This document shows, in pieces, positions 1 to 8,566 of a stretch of DNA of 64,000 nucleotides. Both the position numbers and the translations under genes were made by a program. The notes below the pieces were generated by a model, which worked only from the letters and a program-made list of their open reading frames with translations, ran no database searches and was not told the DNA's origin. Origin of the DNA: Cytobacillus firmus (lineage in GTDB: Bacteria; Bacillota; Bacilli; Bacillales; Cytobacillaceae); assembly GCF_023612095.1 (NCBI RefSeq), contig NZ_CP086235.1, positions 1,809,501 to 1,873,500 of the forward strand, in the 5' to 3' direction. Within the stretch, counting starts at the first letter, position 1. Each line of letters opens with the position of its first letter.

Positions 1-884
1 AAGCCTACCCCTGAAATGCTTGAAAATATTGACGTGATTCTGTTTGATATCCAGGATGTCGGAACACGTTTTTACACGTATATTTACACAATGGCTTACG
101 CGATGGAAGCAGCAAAAGAAAACAATATCCCTTTCATCGTGCTGGACAGGCCTAATCCTCAAGGTGGCACAAAGGTTGAAGGACCGGTGCTTGATATGGA
201 GTATTCCTCCTTTGTGGGGAATTACCCGATTCCGCTTCGCCATGGGATGAGTGTAGGTGAACTGGCCGAATTGTTTAATGAAGAGTTTGAAATAGGTGCA
301 GATTTAACTGTTGTCAAGATGAATGGATGGAAGCGCAATATGTATTACGATGACACCAGACTTCCGTTTGTCATGCCGTCTCCTAATATGCCAACACTCG
401 AAACAGCGTTAGTATATCCGGGTGCCGCTTTGATTGAAGGAACGAATGTTTCTGAGGGGCGCGGCACAACAAAGCCGTTTGAACTGATTGGTGCTCCATT
501 TATCAACGCCGATGATTTGGCTGGACATTTGAACGGTCTAGATCTTCCCGGGTAACTTTTAGAGCTGCTTCATTTACACCAAGCTTCTCCAAGCATGCAG
601 GACAGCTTTCCCACGGGATTCAGATTTATGTTACAAATCGCGATGCATTCAAGCCTGTCGAGACCGGACTTCACATTGTAAAGGCGATCCATGACATGTA
701 TCCGGAAGACTTTGAATTCCGTGCAGAGAACAGTGCTGGAATTTCATTCTTTGACAACCTGATGGGTAATGGCTGGGTACGTGAAGCCATTGAGGAAGGA
801 AAAACTGTTGAAGAAATCTCCTCCAAATGGGAAAAGGAATTAAAACAATTTAAAAAGACACGCGAAGAATATTTACTCTATTAA
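1..884 (+). pseudogene. namZ: NamZ-type exo-beta-N-acetylmuramidase (DUF1343), 5'-partial, frameshifted
   Basis: The gene enters from outside the window and reads in frame from base 1. The protein carries DUF1343/NamZ hallmarks: [19 protein letters not shown] and [16 protein letters not shown]. NamZ is a secreted enzyme that releases MurNAc from the non-reducing end of peptidoglycan fragments. At 550-555 the frame runs into TAA just after LDLPG, but the reading frame one base back continues as [18 protein letters not shown], a typical NamZ stretch, to a stop at 884. One G is missing from the GGG at 550-552 relative to an intact gene. The PTS gene downstream fits a cell-wall recycling operon. 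The family assignment is firm; whether the frameshift is real is unknown. Confidence 0.8.
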
Positions 885-1021
885 ATTTGCAGGAAAGAAT
901 CTGGCGGCATTATGCTCCAGGTTCTTTTTTGCGGGTCAACGTAGCACTGATGGTCCCTGGTACTGAATTATAAAGCCTGTTCATATTATGTAATAATCCA
1001 TGGAGAAAGAGGTGTGTGAAA

Positions 1022-2400
1022 ATGCTGGGGTTTTTACAGAAGATTGGCAAGTCTTTAATGCTGCCGATTGCAGTTATGCCTGCTGCTGCACTTTTGCTGA
1101 GGCTGGGACAGGATGACCTTTTAGGAATTCCATTTATATCTGCAGCCGGTAATGCTGTTTTCGGACATTTGGCTCTCTTGTTTGCCATTGGAATTGCCAT
1201 CGGTTTTTCAAAGGATGGCAGCGGGGCAGCTGCCCTTGCTGGAGCGGTGGGTTATTTTGTACTGACTGAAGGTGCCGCTGCCATAAACGAAACGGTCAAT
1301 ATGGGGGTTTTTGGCGGAATCATTTCCGGTATTATTGCAGGGCTATTATACAATAAATATCATGATATTAAGCTGCCGGAATGGCTTGGTTTCTTTGGGG
1401 AAAACGGTTTGTGCCGATCATCACTTCACTCGTTTTGATCGTCATTGCATTTTTGTTCGGGTATGTGTGGCCGCCGGTACAGGCAGGCATTAACAGTGTC
1501 GGCGATTGGATAATCGGTGCAGGTGCAGCGGGTGTTGGGGTCTTCGGATTCCTGAACCGTCTTTTAATTCCGGTTGGTCTTCATCACATACTGAACACGC
1601 TTGTCTGGTTTGAGTTCGGCGAGTTTACCAATGCAGCAGGGGATGTCATCAAAGGAGATTTATGGCGCTTCCTTGCCAAGGATCCATCTGCTGGTATCTT
1701 TATGACAGGATTCTTTCCTATTATGATGTTTGGGCTTCCTGGTGCAGCGCTGGCCATGGTTGCCGCTGCAAAGAAGGAAAGAAGGAAAGCAGTGGCAGGG
1801 GCGATGGCCGGACTCGCATTTACTTCCTTCCTGACCGGTATTACAGAGCCGATTGAATTCCTGTTTATGTTCTTATCGCCGGTTCTATATTTAATTCATG
1901 CTGCTTTGACAGGTCTGGCTATGTCCATTACCTATGTCCTGGATATTCATCATGGTTTCGGGTTCTCGGCAGGCGCCCTTGATTATATACTAAACTTTGG
2001 AATAGCTCAGAAGCCGGTTCTGCTGGCCGGGATAGGTCTCTTGTATGCCCTTCTGTATTTTGCGATATTCTACTTCCTTATCAAGAAACTGGATTTGAAA
2101 ACGCCGGGAAGAGAGGATGAAATGGAAGGTGAATTTGAAGGGAATGCTGCTTTAAAGGGCAAATATGCTGAAGCAGCAGTTGCTTATCTGGAGGCTTTGG
2201 GCGGCAAAGAAAACCTTGAAGAAATCGATAATTGTGTAACCCGCCTTCGTTTAAGGGTAAAAGATATGTCTCTTGTTGATGAAGGGCAATTAAAAAAGCT
2301 GGGAGCAAAAGGAGTCATCAAACTAAGCAAAACCAGTCTGCAGGTCATTGTGGGAACGGATGTAGAATTTCTTTCAAATGAAATGAAGAAGAATCTATAA
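1022..2400 (+). pseudogene. nagE: PTS EIICB, N-acetylglucosamine type, frameshifted
   Basis: A membrane EIIC domain (about ten hydrophobic segments, opening with GKSLMLPIAVMPAAALLLR) is followed by a C-terminal EIIB domain whose phospho-accepting cysteine lies in NCVTRLRL (codon 2233-2235). The protein would import and phosphorylate GlcNAc or a related amino sugar. The IIC motifs (WLGFFGGKRFVPI, GLHHILN, ITEPIEF) match NagE/NagP better than MurP. The ATG at 1022 is preferred over the GTG at 1016 because AGAGG (1008-1012) is better spaced. At 1397-1400 a run of four Gs should be five to keep FFGGKRF in frame; as written, the first part ends at 1438 and the rest is read from another frame to 2400. 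The intact length would be about 459 residues, normal for the family. It follows the NamZ gene by 137 bases. Confidence 0.8.
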
Positions 2401-2407
2401 AATTGAC

Positions 2408-2440
2408 AATCTGGCTCTGTTGAAGGGCCAGATTTTTTTT
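2408..2440 (+). terminator. Rho-independent terminator after the PTS gene
   Basis: A 10-bp stem (2408-2417 with 2425-2434, one G-U pair) has a 7-base loop and is followed by a run of eight Ts. Confidence 0.85.
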
Positions 2441-2569
2441 GTGCGGCAGTGATTGGACAAGTGCCAATTTTTCCAATACCGGGATATGTGTTTATGCATG
2501 TCCAAGTTTGGAACATACGATGAAAACGTAAGGGTACCATTATTAATTGAATAAAAGGGGGGATATCGT

Positions 2570-2716
2570 ATGTTAACAGGATCCTTAACACCGTTAATTG
2601 TGCTGGGATTAGTAATTTTATGGGTTTTGGCAAGACTTATTTCACCGTGTTTAGCTGACAGACTTAGGGATAAAATCTGTAGTCTTTTAGGTTGTCAGGC
2701 TCCTCAAAATAGTTAA
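2570..2716 (+). CDS. 48-aa predicted single-pass membrane protein, unknown
   Basis: Short ORF with an ATG at 2570, six bases after a strong AAAAGGGGGG site (2553-2562). The peptide starts MLTGSLTPLIVLGLVILWVL, a hydrophobic helix, then has a short basic/Cys-containing tail (LADRLRDKICSLLGC). It is flanked by terminators on both sides, so it is a one-gene transcription unit. CATACGATG at 2515-2523 resembles a mother-cell sigma -10 element, a weak hint of sporulation expression. I do not recognise the family. Confidence 0.6.
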   Translation: MLTGSLTPLIVLGLVILWVLARLISPCLADRLRDKICSLLGCQAPQNS

Positions 2717-2732
2717 AAAGTTGAGTCCTTTG

Positions 2733-2759
2733 AAACCCTGGTAATTGTCCAGGGTTTTT
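2733..2759 (+). terminator. Terminator after the 48-aa ORF
   Basis: Perfect 9-bp stem AAACCCTGG / CCAGGGTTT with a 7-base loop and five Ts. Confidence 0.85.
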
Positions 2760-2861
2760 CAATGTGTTTTCCATCGTTCTGCATTTTTTTGTATGTTTGT
2801 CCATTCCATTTATTGAGCTTCTGCATAATATAGGATAGAAACTATGAAAGGCGGGCTAATT

Positions 2862-3269
2862 ATGGACGAACCTGCTAAAGGGAAAGATGCATTTGAGGAT
2901 TCGGATCATCTGGAAAAGCTGGCAGCTGGACTTCTGAAAGACGGACAGACTATAGATTTTAATTCATTATTGAGTTTGGCCGGTAAAATTATTAATGATG
3001 ATTCTTTACTGAATCTGTCAGAAGGTTTAAAAGTGGATGAGGAAGAAGCTGCTGGTGATGAAATCAGCGAAAATGGAGAAATCGAATACGTAAATAAACA
3101 AATGGCATCTTTAAGAGCTGAGCTGATAACTCTCAAAAAAGAGGTCAGTGAATTAAAAAAACAAAACGAATCCCTGATTGGCATTTATATGAGACTTATT
3201 AAAGCGGCAAATCAAGATTTTCAAAAAGGTGTCGGGCTCATTACAGGATTAAGCAAGCTAATAAAATAA
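2862..3269 (+). CDS. Hypothetical acidic coiled-coil protein
   Basis: A 135-residue soluble protein of unknown function. The ATG at 2862 is chosen because AAAGGCGGG (2847-2855) sits six bases before it; the upstream in-frame ATG at 2844 has no ribosome site. The N-terminal half is acidic and helical (DHLEKLAAGLLKDG, SLLSLAGKIINDDSLL). A heptad-like coiled coil follows (roughly residues 80-110, ASLRAELITLKKEVSELKKQ). The C-terminus GLITGLSKLIK is amphipathic. There is no signal peptide. It stands alone between two terminators. Conserved Bacillus proteins of this kind exist, but I cannot name one. Confidence 0.7.
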   Translation: MDEPAKGKDAFEDSDHLEKLAAGLLKDGQTIDFNSLLSLAGKIINDDSLLNLSEGLKVDEEEAAGDEISENGEIEYVNKQMASLRAELITLKKEVSELKKQNESLIGIYMRLIKAANQDFQKGVGLITGLSKLIK

Positions 3270-3277
3270 GAGCATTA

Positions 3278-3308
3278 AAGCATTGCTTTAACCAAGTGAT
3301 GCTTTTTT
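3278..3308 (+). terminator. Terminator after the coiled-coil gene
   Basis: Stem AAGCAT / ATGCTT extended by weaker pairs, followed by six Ts. Confidence 0.65.
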
Positions 3309-3356
3309 GTTTAGGCTCTTTTCGTATAAATTGTTGTTTTTCGCTTATCAATGTTG

Positions 3357-3489
3357 TCCGTTGATTTCCGCTCCAGGTTGCTCGCTTTCCACGGGGCGGG
3401 CGGTGAGCCTCCTCGACGCTGCGCGTCTGTGGGGTCTCACCTGTCCCGCTACTCCCGTAGGAGTCTCGCACCTTCCACTACAATCAACT
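3357..3489. repeat. GC-rich folded intergenic element with inverted ends
   Basis: This fills most of the 3270-3692 gap, where I see no gene. It is about 130 bases, much richer in GC than its AT-rich flanks, and bounded by GTTGATT (left) and AATCAAC (right). Inside are GTGAG / CTCAC arms around a CG-rich loop and the perfect hairpin ACTCC-cgta-GGAGT (3450-3463). The pattern (CGCTTTCC, GAGCCTCCTCG, GGGGTCTCACCTGTCCCGCTACTCC) resembles dispersed intergenic repeats I know from several Bacillaceae genomes, often in many copies. Function unknown; it could be a non-autonomous mobile element or a structured transcript end. There is only one copy in this window. Confidence 0.6.
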
Positions 3490-3692
3490 CAGTAAATATA
3501 ATATAAATAGCAACAAACTTTGCGAAAACAGCCTTTGTTTAACATCTTACTTTATTAGTTTAATAAAATACTGTGAAATAAAAAATTTCGAAATCCGATA
3601 AAAAAGTATTGTGCAAGGCAGGAAAATCATTGATAATCTTTTAAAGATAGAGTGATACTCATCTATACATTTTTCTGATGAGGGGGAGTACA

Positions 3693-4568
3693 TTGAAAAT
3701 TCGTGTATCCGCTGTGCAGTATCATCTGCATACCATTCGTTCATTTGAAGAGTTTGCAAACCAATGTGAGCATTATATTAAAACTGCCCAGGAGTTTGGG
3801 TCTGAGTTTGTTTTATTTCCTGAATTTTTCACGACACAGCTTTTATCCATTGGAAGCGAGCAGGGAACAAGCCTGACCATTAACGAACTGCCTGGTTTTA
3901 CTGAACAATATAAAAACCTATTTTCCAATTTTGCTAAACAAACCAACATGCATATAATCGGCGGTACACACGTAATTAACAGAGATGGACGCCTATATAA
4001 TGTGGCACATTTATTTTATCCGGATGGGCGGATTGAAGAACAGGCAAAACTGCATATCACGCCTACTGAAGTCCATGAGTGGAATATGTCACCTGGTGAA
4101 GGCCTTCGTGTATTCGATACAGATAAAGGCAGAATAGCCATTCTGACGTGCTATGACATTGAGTTTCCGGAAATCGTCCGTATGGCTAAAGCCCAGGGAG
4201 CAGATGTTATTTTCTGCCCTTCCTGTACAGACGACCGTCATGGGTTCCACCGTGTCCGCTATACAAGCCATGCCAGAGCGATTGAGAATCAGGTGTATGT
4301 TGTGGTTACAGGGACAATTGGCTCCCTGCCTACTGTCGATTTTATGCGTGCCAATTTCGGGCAGGCAGCCGTCATTACACCGAATGATATTCCATTTCCG
4401 CCTAAGGGGATTATGGTGGAAGGCGAGCTGAATGACGATATGATTGTGACTGCCGATCTTGACCTTAGCCTTTTATATGAAGTCCGTGAGCGCGGTTCGG
4501 TTACGACCTGGCGGGACCGAAGAACAGATCTGTATGTAGACTGGGAAAAAGAAAATATCGAAGGATAG
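3693..4568 (+). CDS. Carbon-nitrogen hydrolase (nitrilase superfamily)
   Basis: A 291-residue amidase/nitrilase-fold enzyme. The catalytic triad is visible: Glu in LFPEFFTTQ, Lys in EEQAKLHITP and Cys in ILTCYDIEFPE. The start is TTG 3693, placed after AGGGGGA (3681-3687); the ATG at 3678 overlaps that site and is unlikely. Substrate unknown; relatives hydrolyse omega-amides or aliphatic amides. The GNAT gene starts 3 bases downstream, so the two are surely co-transcribed and probably work together. In many bacteria the same two domains occur as one GNAT-nitrilase fusion protein; here they are separate and in hydrolase-then-GNAT order. Confidence 0.85.
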   Translation: MKIRVSAVQYHLHTIRSFEEFANQCEHYIKTAQEFGSEFVLFPEFFTTQLLSIGSEQGTSLTINELPGFTEQYKNLFSNFAKQTNMHIIGGTHVINRDGRLYNVAHLFYPDGRIEEQAKLHITPTEVHEWNMSPGEGLRVFDTDKGRIAILTCYDIEFPEIVRMAKAQGADVIFCPSCTDDRHGFHRVRYTSHARAIENQVYVVVTGTIGSLPTVDFMRANFGQAAVITPNDIPFPPKGIMVEGELNDDMIVTADLDLSLLYEVRERGSVTTWRDRRTDLYVDWEKENIEG

Positions 4569-4571
4569 CAT

Positions 4572-5248
4572 ATGGCATATCGAAGCGAATTTTTTGTGTT
4601 TGACGGGGATAAGCCGGTGCCGGCTGTAATCAGAAATTATACGAAAGAGGATTTTGATCAGTTAATAGATATTCAGGCGGAATGCTTTCCGCCGCCTTTT
4701 CCTTCAGATTTATGGTGGAATCGGGAGCAGCTGGCAAATCATGTAGAACTCTTTCCGGAGGGTGCACTCTGTATTGAGGCTGATGGAGTATTGGCAGGGT
4801 CCTTAACCGGGCTGATTGTTGATTTTGATCCTTCACATCCAAAGCATACATGGGAAGAAATAACCGACGGCGGTTATATACGCAATCATAAACCTCAAGG
4901 CAATACATTATATATTGTCGATATCAGTGTCCGGCCTCGTTATCGTAAACTAGGTCTTGGCAAACTTTTGATGCAGTCTATGTATCAGACTGTCATAAAC
5001 CTGGGACTTGATCGATTGCTAGGTGGAGGACGGATGCCCGGCTACCATAAATACGCCCATGAAATGTCAGCCGAGGGCTATCTCCAGCAACTGATCGACG
5101 GAAAAAGAAGGATCCGGTCATTACATTTTTGCTGAGATGCGGAAGGACACCCCTTTGTGTTGCAGAAAATTATTTAGAAGATGAAGAATCACTTAATTAT
5201 GGTGCCTTGATGGAATGGAAGAATCCTTTTAAGAATATGCGTTTATAA
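4572..5248 (+). pseudogene. GNAT N-acetyltransferase paired with the nitrilase, frameshifted near its end
   Basis: An acetyl-CoA-dependent N-acyltransferase fold. The acetyl-CoA loop motif is in VRPRYRKLGLGKLLMQ after the beta-4 strand TLYIVDIS. ATG 4572 follows GAAGGAT and lies 3 bases after the nitrilase stop. The written frame ends at 5135 (RIRSLHFC), but one more A in the run at 5102-5106 restores KKKDPVITFLLRCGRTPL and then NYGALMEWKNPFKNMRL, stopping at 5248. That C-terminal segment is characteristic of the GNAT part of GNAT-nitrilase fusion proteins. The intact length would be about 225 residues. Family firm, substrate unknown. Confidence 0.75.
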
Positions 5249-5257
5249 TTCGGCAAG

Positions 5258-5284
5258 AAGCCCTTTTTTGAAGGGCTTTTTAAT
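5258..5284 (+). terminator. Terminator after the nitrilase-GNAT operon
   Basis: Stem AAGCCCTT / AAGGGCTT with a short T-rich loop, followed by Ts. Confidence 0.8.
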
Positions 5285-5358
5285 TTGAAGTTTAGCGGGC
5301 ACACTGAAAAGGTAAAGAATATTATAATGATGTTCAAACCGAAATGAGGGATCCGTTC

Positions 5359-5466
5359 ATGGTTGTAAAAAGAATAATTAAAGCTTTTATAGTAAAACAA
5401 GGTGCAACTATAGTAAAGAAGTATGTTGTTCCGGCAGTAAAAAGAAAGCTGAAAAGCAGGAGATAA
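5359..5466 (+). CDS. 35-aa basic peptide, unknown
   Basis: ORF opened by ATG 5359, eight bases after GAGGG. The peptide is strongly cationic (start MVVKRIIKAFIVKQ, end VKRKLKSRR) with a hydrophobic face, and could be an amphipathic helix that binds membrane or nucleic acid. A likely weak terminator follows at 5474-5514. Because it is so short, coding status is uncertain, but the ribosome site and the isolated terminator-bounded position support it. Confidence 0.45.
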   Translation: MVVKRIIKAFIVKQGATIVKKYVVPAVKRKLKSRR

Positions 5467-5473
5467 ATTGCTG

Positions 5474-5514
5474 CAGGCATCTTCCATTGGGAGGTGTTTT
5501 TTTTTGGGACAAAA
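5474..5514 (+). terminator. Likely terminator after the 35-aa ORF
   Basis: CATCTTCC / GGAGGTG stem (with G-U pairs) followed by a run of nine Ts. Confidence 0.55.
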
Positions 5515-5706
5515 GAAATATATTACTCCTTGTAAACTAGTGATATAGAAGGGAACAGAATTTGTCTTATTATGTAGAAATAATAGGAAAAATTGCAGAT
5601 ATTAAAAATTCTGAATTTTCTTTAATATAGAAACTGCAGTATTTCGGGACGCTTAAATTCTAAAGTTTTCCGATTACATAGGCAACACAAATAAGGAGGA
5701 ATAAAT

Positions 5707-7064
5707 TTGACAAAGAAAATCCTGATTAAAACAGCATTAGCAGGGGCGCTTGTACTCTCTGCCGGAGGGACAACTGCATTTGCACATGATGAGTTCAGCG
5801 GAGGTATTGAAAAAGGCGATAGTCTGGCCGGAATCGAATTAGCGGTTCCATTGCTTGAAGGAAGCAAGAATACAGGTAATCTTCAAGAAGTGGCTGCTGT
5901 TCCCCTGAAAGAAGTTAAAGAGGGGTACAAAATTCATCGGGTGATGTTTATGCGCATAAAGGCTTTGCTTATGTAGGCACACATACAAAAAATGGCGGAG
6001 AAGGCGGTGTCCGCGTATTTGATATGAAAGATCCTTCAAATCCTGTGGAAGTGTCGTCATTTGCTCACCTTCCAGGGACTTGGCAGGAAAAAGTGATTGT
6101 GAAAACGGTGAATACAAAGCATTTCAAAGGGGACTTAGCCGCAGTCAGCGTTCAAAAGGTCGACCGCACCAACCTTGATGCAAAGGGAGGATTTGTATTA
6201 TATGATGTAACAAATCCAAGGGAACCGAAAGAGCTGGGGTTCTGGGAGGATACTTCCGGTGCGAGAGGAACACATGAACTTTACCTGACAGTACAGGGGA
6301 ATAACGTTTATGTGCTGACAGCAAACTGCTATGCAGATCTTTACTCTCATGGTGAGAAAATGGATGTTAATATTGTTGACGTTTCAAAACCATCGGAACC
6401 TGAAACCATCTATGAATTTAATCCGCGCAATTATATTCCTGAAGTAAGTGATGAGAATTATGACGGGTATAATTGGACTGATGAAGAAGGAGTTAAAAGG
6501 GCAGCATTTGCACATAGCGTCAAAACAGATGGAACCGGGAAAACAGCTTTCCTCTCCTACTGGGATTTAGGAACAATCATGCTTGATATCAGTGATGCCA
6601 AAAATCCGGTATACCTTGGCAGAACTGATTTTGCCAATGATGTTCAGGGAGCTGCCCATTCAATGGATTTAGCAAAAGGCGGGAATGTCCTTATTGAAAC
6701 AAGGGAGGTATTCGGACCTACTAGAGAGGGCTTTGAAAGTGCCTATGGGTACACCATGATTTATGATATTAAAGATAAAACAAATCCAAAGCTGCTAAGT
6801 ACGTTTAGAACGGATTTCACTGAGAAGATTCCTGGTGGTGCGACGGTCCACGATCCTAAAGTGCAGGGGAACACATTGTACCTCTCCCATTATGCTGGCG
6901 GAGTAAGGACAGTAGACATTACTGATCCATCTAATCCCGAGGAAATTGGTGTTTATATTCCAAGCAAATCTAATATTTGGGGTGTATTCGTAGATCGCAA
7001 TTATGTACTTGCATCTGATATGGGTTCCGGCCTTAAAGTTCTGCAGAAGAACGGAAGCCATTAA
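5707..7064 (+). pseudogene. Secreted LVIVD-repeat (beta-propeller) protein, frameshifted
   Basis: The start is TTG 5707 after AAGGAGGA. The signal peptide is KKILIKTALAGALVLSAGG with cleavage likely after AFA. The mature part has repeated strands of the LVIVD type (VRVFDMKDPSNPVEVSSF, FVLYDVTNPREPKELGFW, VNIVDVSKPSEPETIYEF, IMLDISDAKNPVYLG, VRTVDITDPSNPEEIGVY), which predict an extracellular beta-propeller of unknown ligand. The frame breaks at 5939-5941: three Gs where four would read HRGDVYAHKGFAYVGTH; as written, the first part stops at 5976. The intact length would be about 452 residues. It is a single-gene unit with its own terminator. Confidence 0.75.
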
Positions 7065-7069
7065 TGCCA

Positions 7070-7107
7070 AAAACAGGAGTTCTCTAAAGGAGGCTCCTGT
7101 TTTTTTA
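7070..7107 (+). terminator. Terminator after the LVIVD-repeat gene
   Basis: Stem AAAACAGGAG / CTCCTGTTTT with a 14-base loop, then Ts. Confidence 0.8.
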
Positions 7108-7171
7108 TTTTGTTAAATAAAGGTTTTGTTAGATGTGAACCTAAGTTTAAACATAAGTTATCAATTCAATT

Positions 7172-7735
7172 CTAAATGACAGAGTTATTTTCAGCTTTCC
7201 CTTTTCGCGGCCAAACTGTATAGCTGAAGCTGATGGCAAAATCGATTGCAAGAACCAATGTCCACATTTTTATTAATCCCCGCAGGTTTTCTGTTTGCTC
7301 TGGATTTCCTATGAAGAGGATCATGGCAAATAATAATACCAGACCAATGATCCATGCGAGGAGATGTCTGTACCACCCATTTCTTTCTCTCCTGGCATGT
7401 TCACTGCCGTACTTTGAAGGCTTTACCGGTTTAGAGCCATTTCCAAACTTATAGGCAAATCTTTCATCAGCCCATTGAACCATCTGTTTACAGTATGCGA
7501 CAGTGATACCGATATAAATTGCCGCGATGCCATGGAAAATGCTGGCTTCGGCCCCTCTGTGCAAATCAATTGCAGTTGCTGCGATTAGAATCAAATCAAT
7601 CAAAGGTGTGCAAAGCAAAAGCAGACTGCCTAATGTTTTTTTTCTCAAAATATATCTTGCCGTTAAACCTGCAGCAACGAAAACCCAAAACCCAATCTCA
7701 CAGGCGATTATCAGCCAGCCGATCATATAATCCAC
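7172..7735 (-). CDS. Integral membrane protein, unknown (about five segments)
   Basis: 187 residues with hydrophobic segments near residues 4-27 (IGWLIIACEIGFWVFVAAGL), 35-52, 65-82, 125-142 and 152-172, and a basic loop around residues 97-120 (GSKPVKPSKYGSEHARRER). This resembles uncharacterised YmcC-like Bacillus membrane proteins. It is transcribed away from the TetR gene, and its start is 5 bases from the big shared operator, so it is the likely target of that regulator. A transporter or efflux-related role is possible but unproven. Confidence 0.75.
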   Translation of the reverse strand: MDYMIGWLIIACEIGFWVFVAAGLTARYILRKKTLGSLLLLCTPLIDLILIAATAIDLHRGAEASIFHGIAAIYIGITVAYCKQMVQWADERFAYKFGNGSKPVKPSKYGSEHARRERNGWYRHLLAWIIGLVLLFAMILFIGNPEQTENLRGLIKMWTLVLAIDFAISFSYTVWPRKGKAENNSVI

Positions 7736-7740
7736 ATCCT

Positions 7741-7794
7741 TTTTTTAATACACTTGTGTTATAAAAAGTAATATAACACAAGTGTATTAAAAAA
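7741..7794. promoter_or_regulatory. Divergent TetR operator: perfect 23-bp inverted repeat
   Basis: Bases 7741-7763 and 7772-7794 are exact reverse complements around an 8-base AT spacer. Each arm contains its own small dyad (ACAC-TT-GTGT), the usual shape of a TetR-family half-site pair, so the region probably holds two symmetrically placed operators. It covers the whole gap between the membrane-protein gene and the TetR gene. Confidence 0.8.
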
Positions 7795-7805
7795 GCAATT
7801 GGTGC

Positions 7806-7811
7806 TATACT
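7806..7811 (+). promoter_or_regulatory. -10 element of the tetR gene; transcript may be leaderless
   Basis: TATACT ends 6 bases before the ATG at 7818, and no Shine-Dalgarno sequence is present. A start of transcription 7 bases after the -10 would coincide with the A of the start codon. Confidence 0.5.
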
Positions 7812-7817
7812 ATATTT

Positions 7818-8429
7818 ATGCCTAAAAAAGTTGATCATGAAAAACAAAAACATATTTTAGCAAAAGCAGCATGGCGGGTGATTAAAAAGGAGGGCATTGA
7901 AGGAGCTTCCGTACGGAAGATAGCAGAGGAAGCAGGTTTATCACCAGGTTCACTGCGTCACTACTTTTCAAATCAAAGTGAGTTATTGGCTTATTCTATG
8001 AACTTAGTTTCAGAAAGGGTGAAAATAAGAATCCAGAATGCACCATTTACAGAAGATCATTTTGAAAATATGATACTGGTGCTTGGCGAGCTGCTTCCTT
8101 TAGATGAAGAACGGAGATTGGAAATGGAAGTCTGGATAGCATTTAATATTAAAGCTCTTGTTGACCCGAATCTTGCAGAACTCAGCAGCCGTGTATACGA
8201 TGAAATGAAGGAAGGCATCCGAAAAGTCATTGAGGGGCTGAAGTTAATGGGTATATCCAGGTCTGATTTGAAAGCTGCAGAAGAGGTGGAACGACTTTAT
8301 GCCTTGATTGATGGCCTCGCTCTCCATGCTGTGATGAAGCCTGATCTTTTTACTGAAAGTAAAATGAAAGGGATTATTAGAACTCATTTGGTATCATTAT
8401 GTAAAAATGAATCCGATAAAAACAGCTGA
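7818..8429 (+). CDS. TetR/AcrR family repressor
   Basis: 203 residues. The N-terminal HTH covers about residues 10-55 (ILAKAAWRVIKKEGIEGASVRKIAEEAGLSPGSLRHYFSNQSELL in outline), with recognition helix SPGSLRHYF. The C-terminal part (RLEMEVWIAFNIKALVDPNL, LYALIDGLALHAVMKP) is of the BetI/PksA-like ligand-binding type. It probably represses itself and the divergent membrane-protein gene through the operator between them. Ligand unknown. Confidence 0.85.
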   Translation: MPKKVDHEKQKHILAKAAWRVIKKEGIEGASVRKIAEEAGLSPGSLRHYFSNQSELLAYSMNLVSERVKIRIQNAPFTEDHFENMILVLGELLPLDEERRLEMEVWIAFNIKALVDPNLAELSSRVYDEMKEGIRKVIEGLKLMGISRSDLKAAEEVERLYALIDGLALHAVMKPDLFTESKMKGIIRTHLVSLCKNESDKNS

Positions 8430-8446
8430 AAATTCAGCTGTTTTTT
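8418..8446 (+). terminator. Terminator overlapping the tetR stop codon
   Basis: AAAACAGCTGAA / TTCAGCTGTTTT stem with a very short loop, followed by Ts; the TGA at 8427 lies inside it. Confidence 0.85.
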
Positions 8447-8566
8447 CTTTTGTCTATTTTTAAGAATGCAAGGGCATAGCATCCAATATCATTAACTAAA
8501 CGTTTAACTTTTTCCTGCAAGGGTACTGAAAACCAAAGAAACTGATTCATTGAAAGGATGATAGAT

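Noticed and set aside
8497..8506. TAAACGTTTA palindrome as a CcpA or FNR site
   Set aside because: Does not fit the TGTGA-N6-TCACA FNR pattern and is a poor match to a cre site; only noted in the gene entry.
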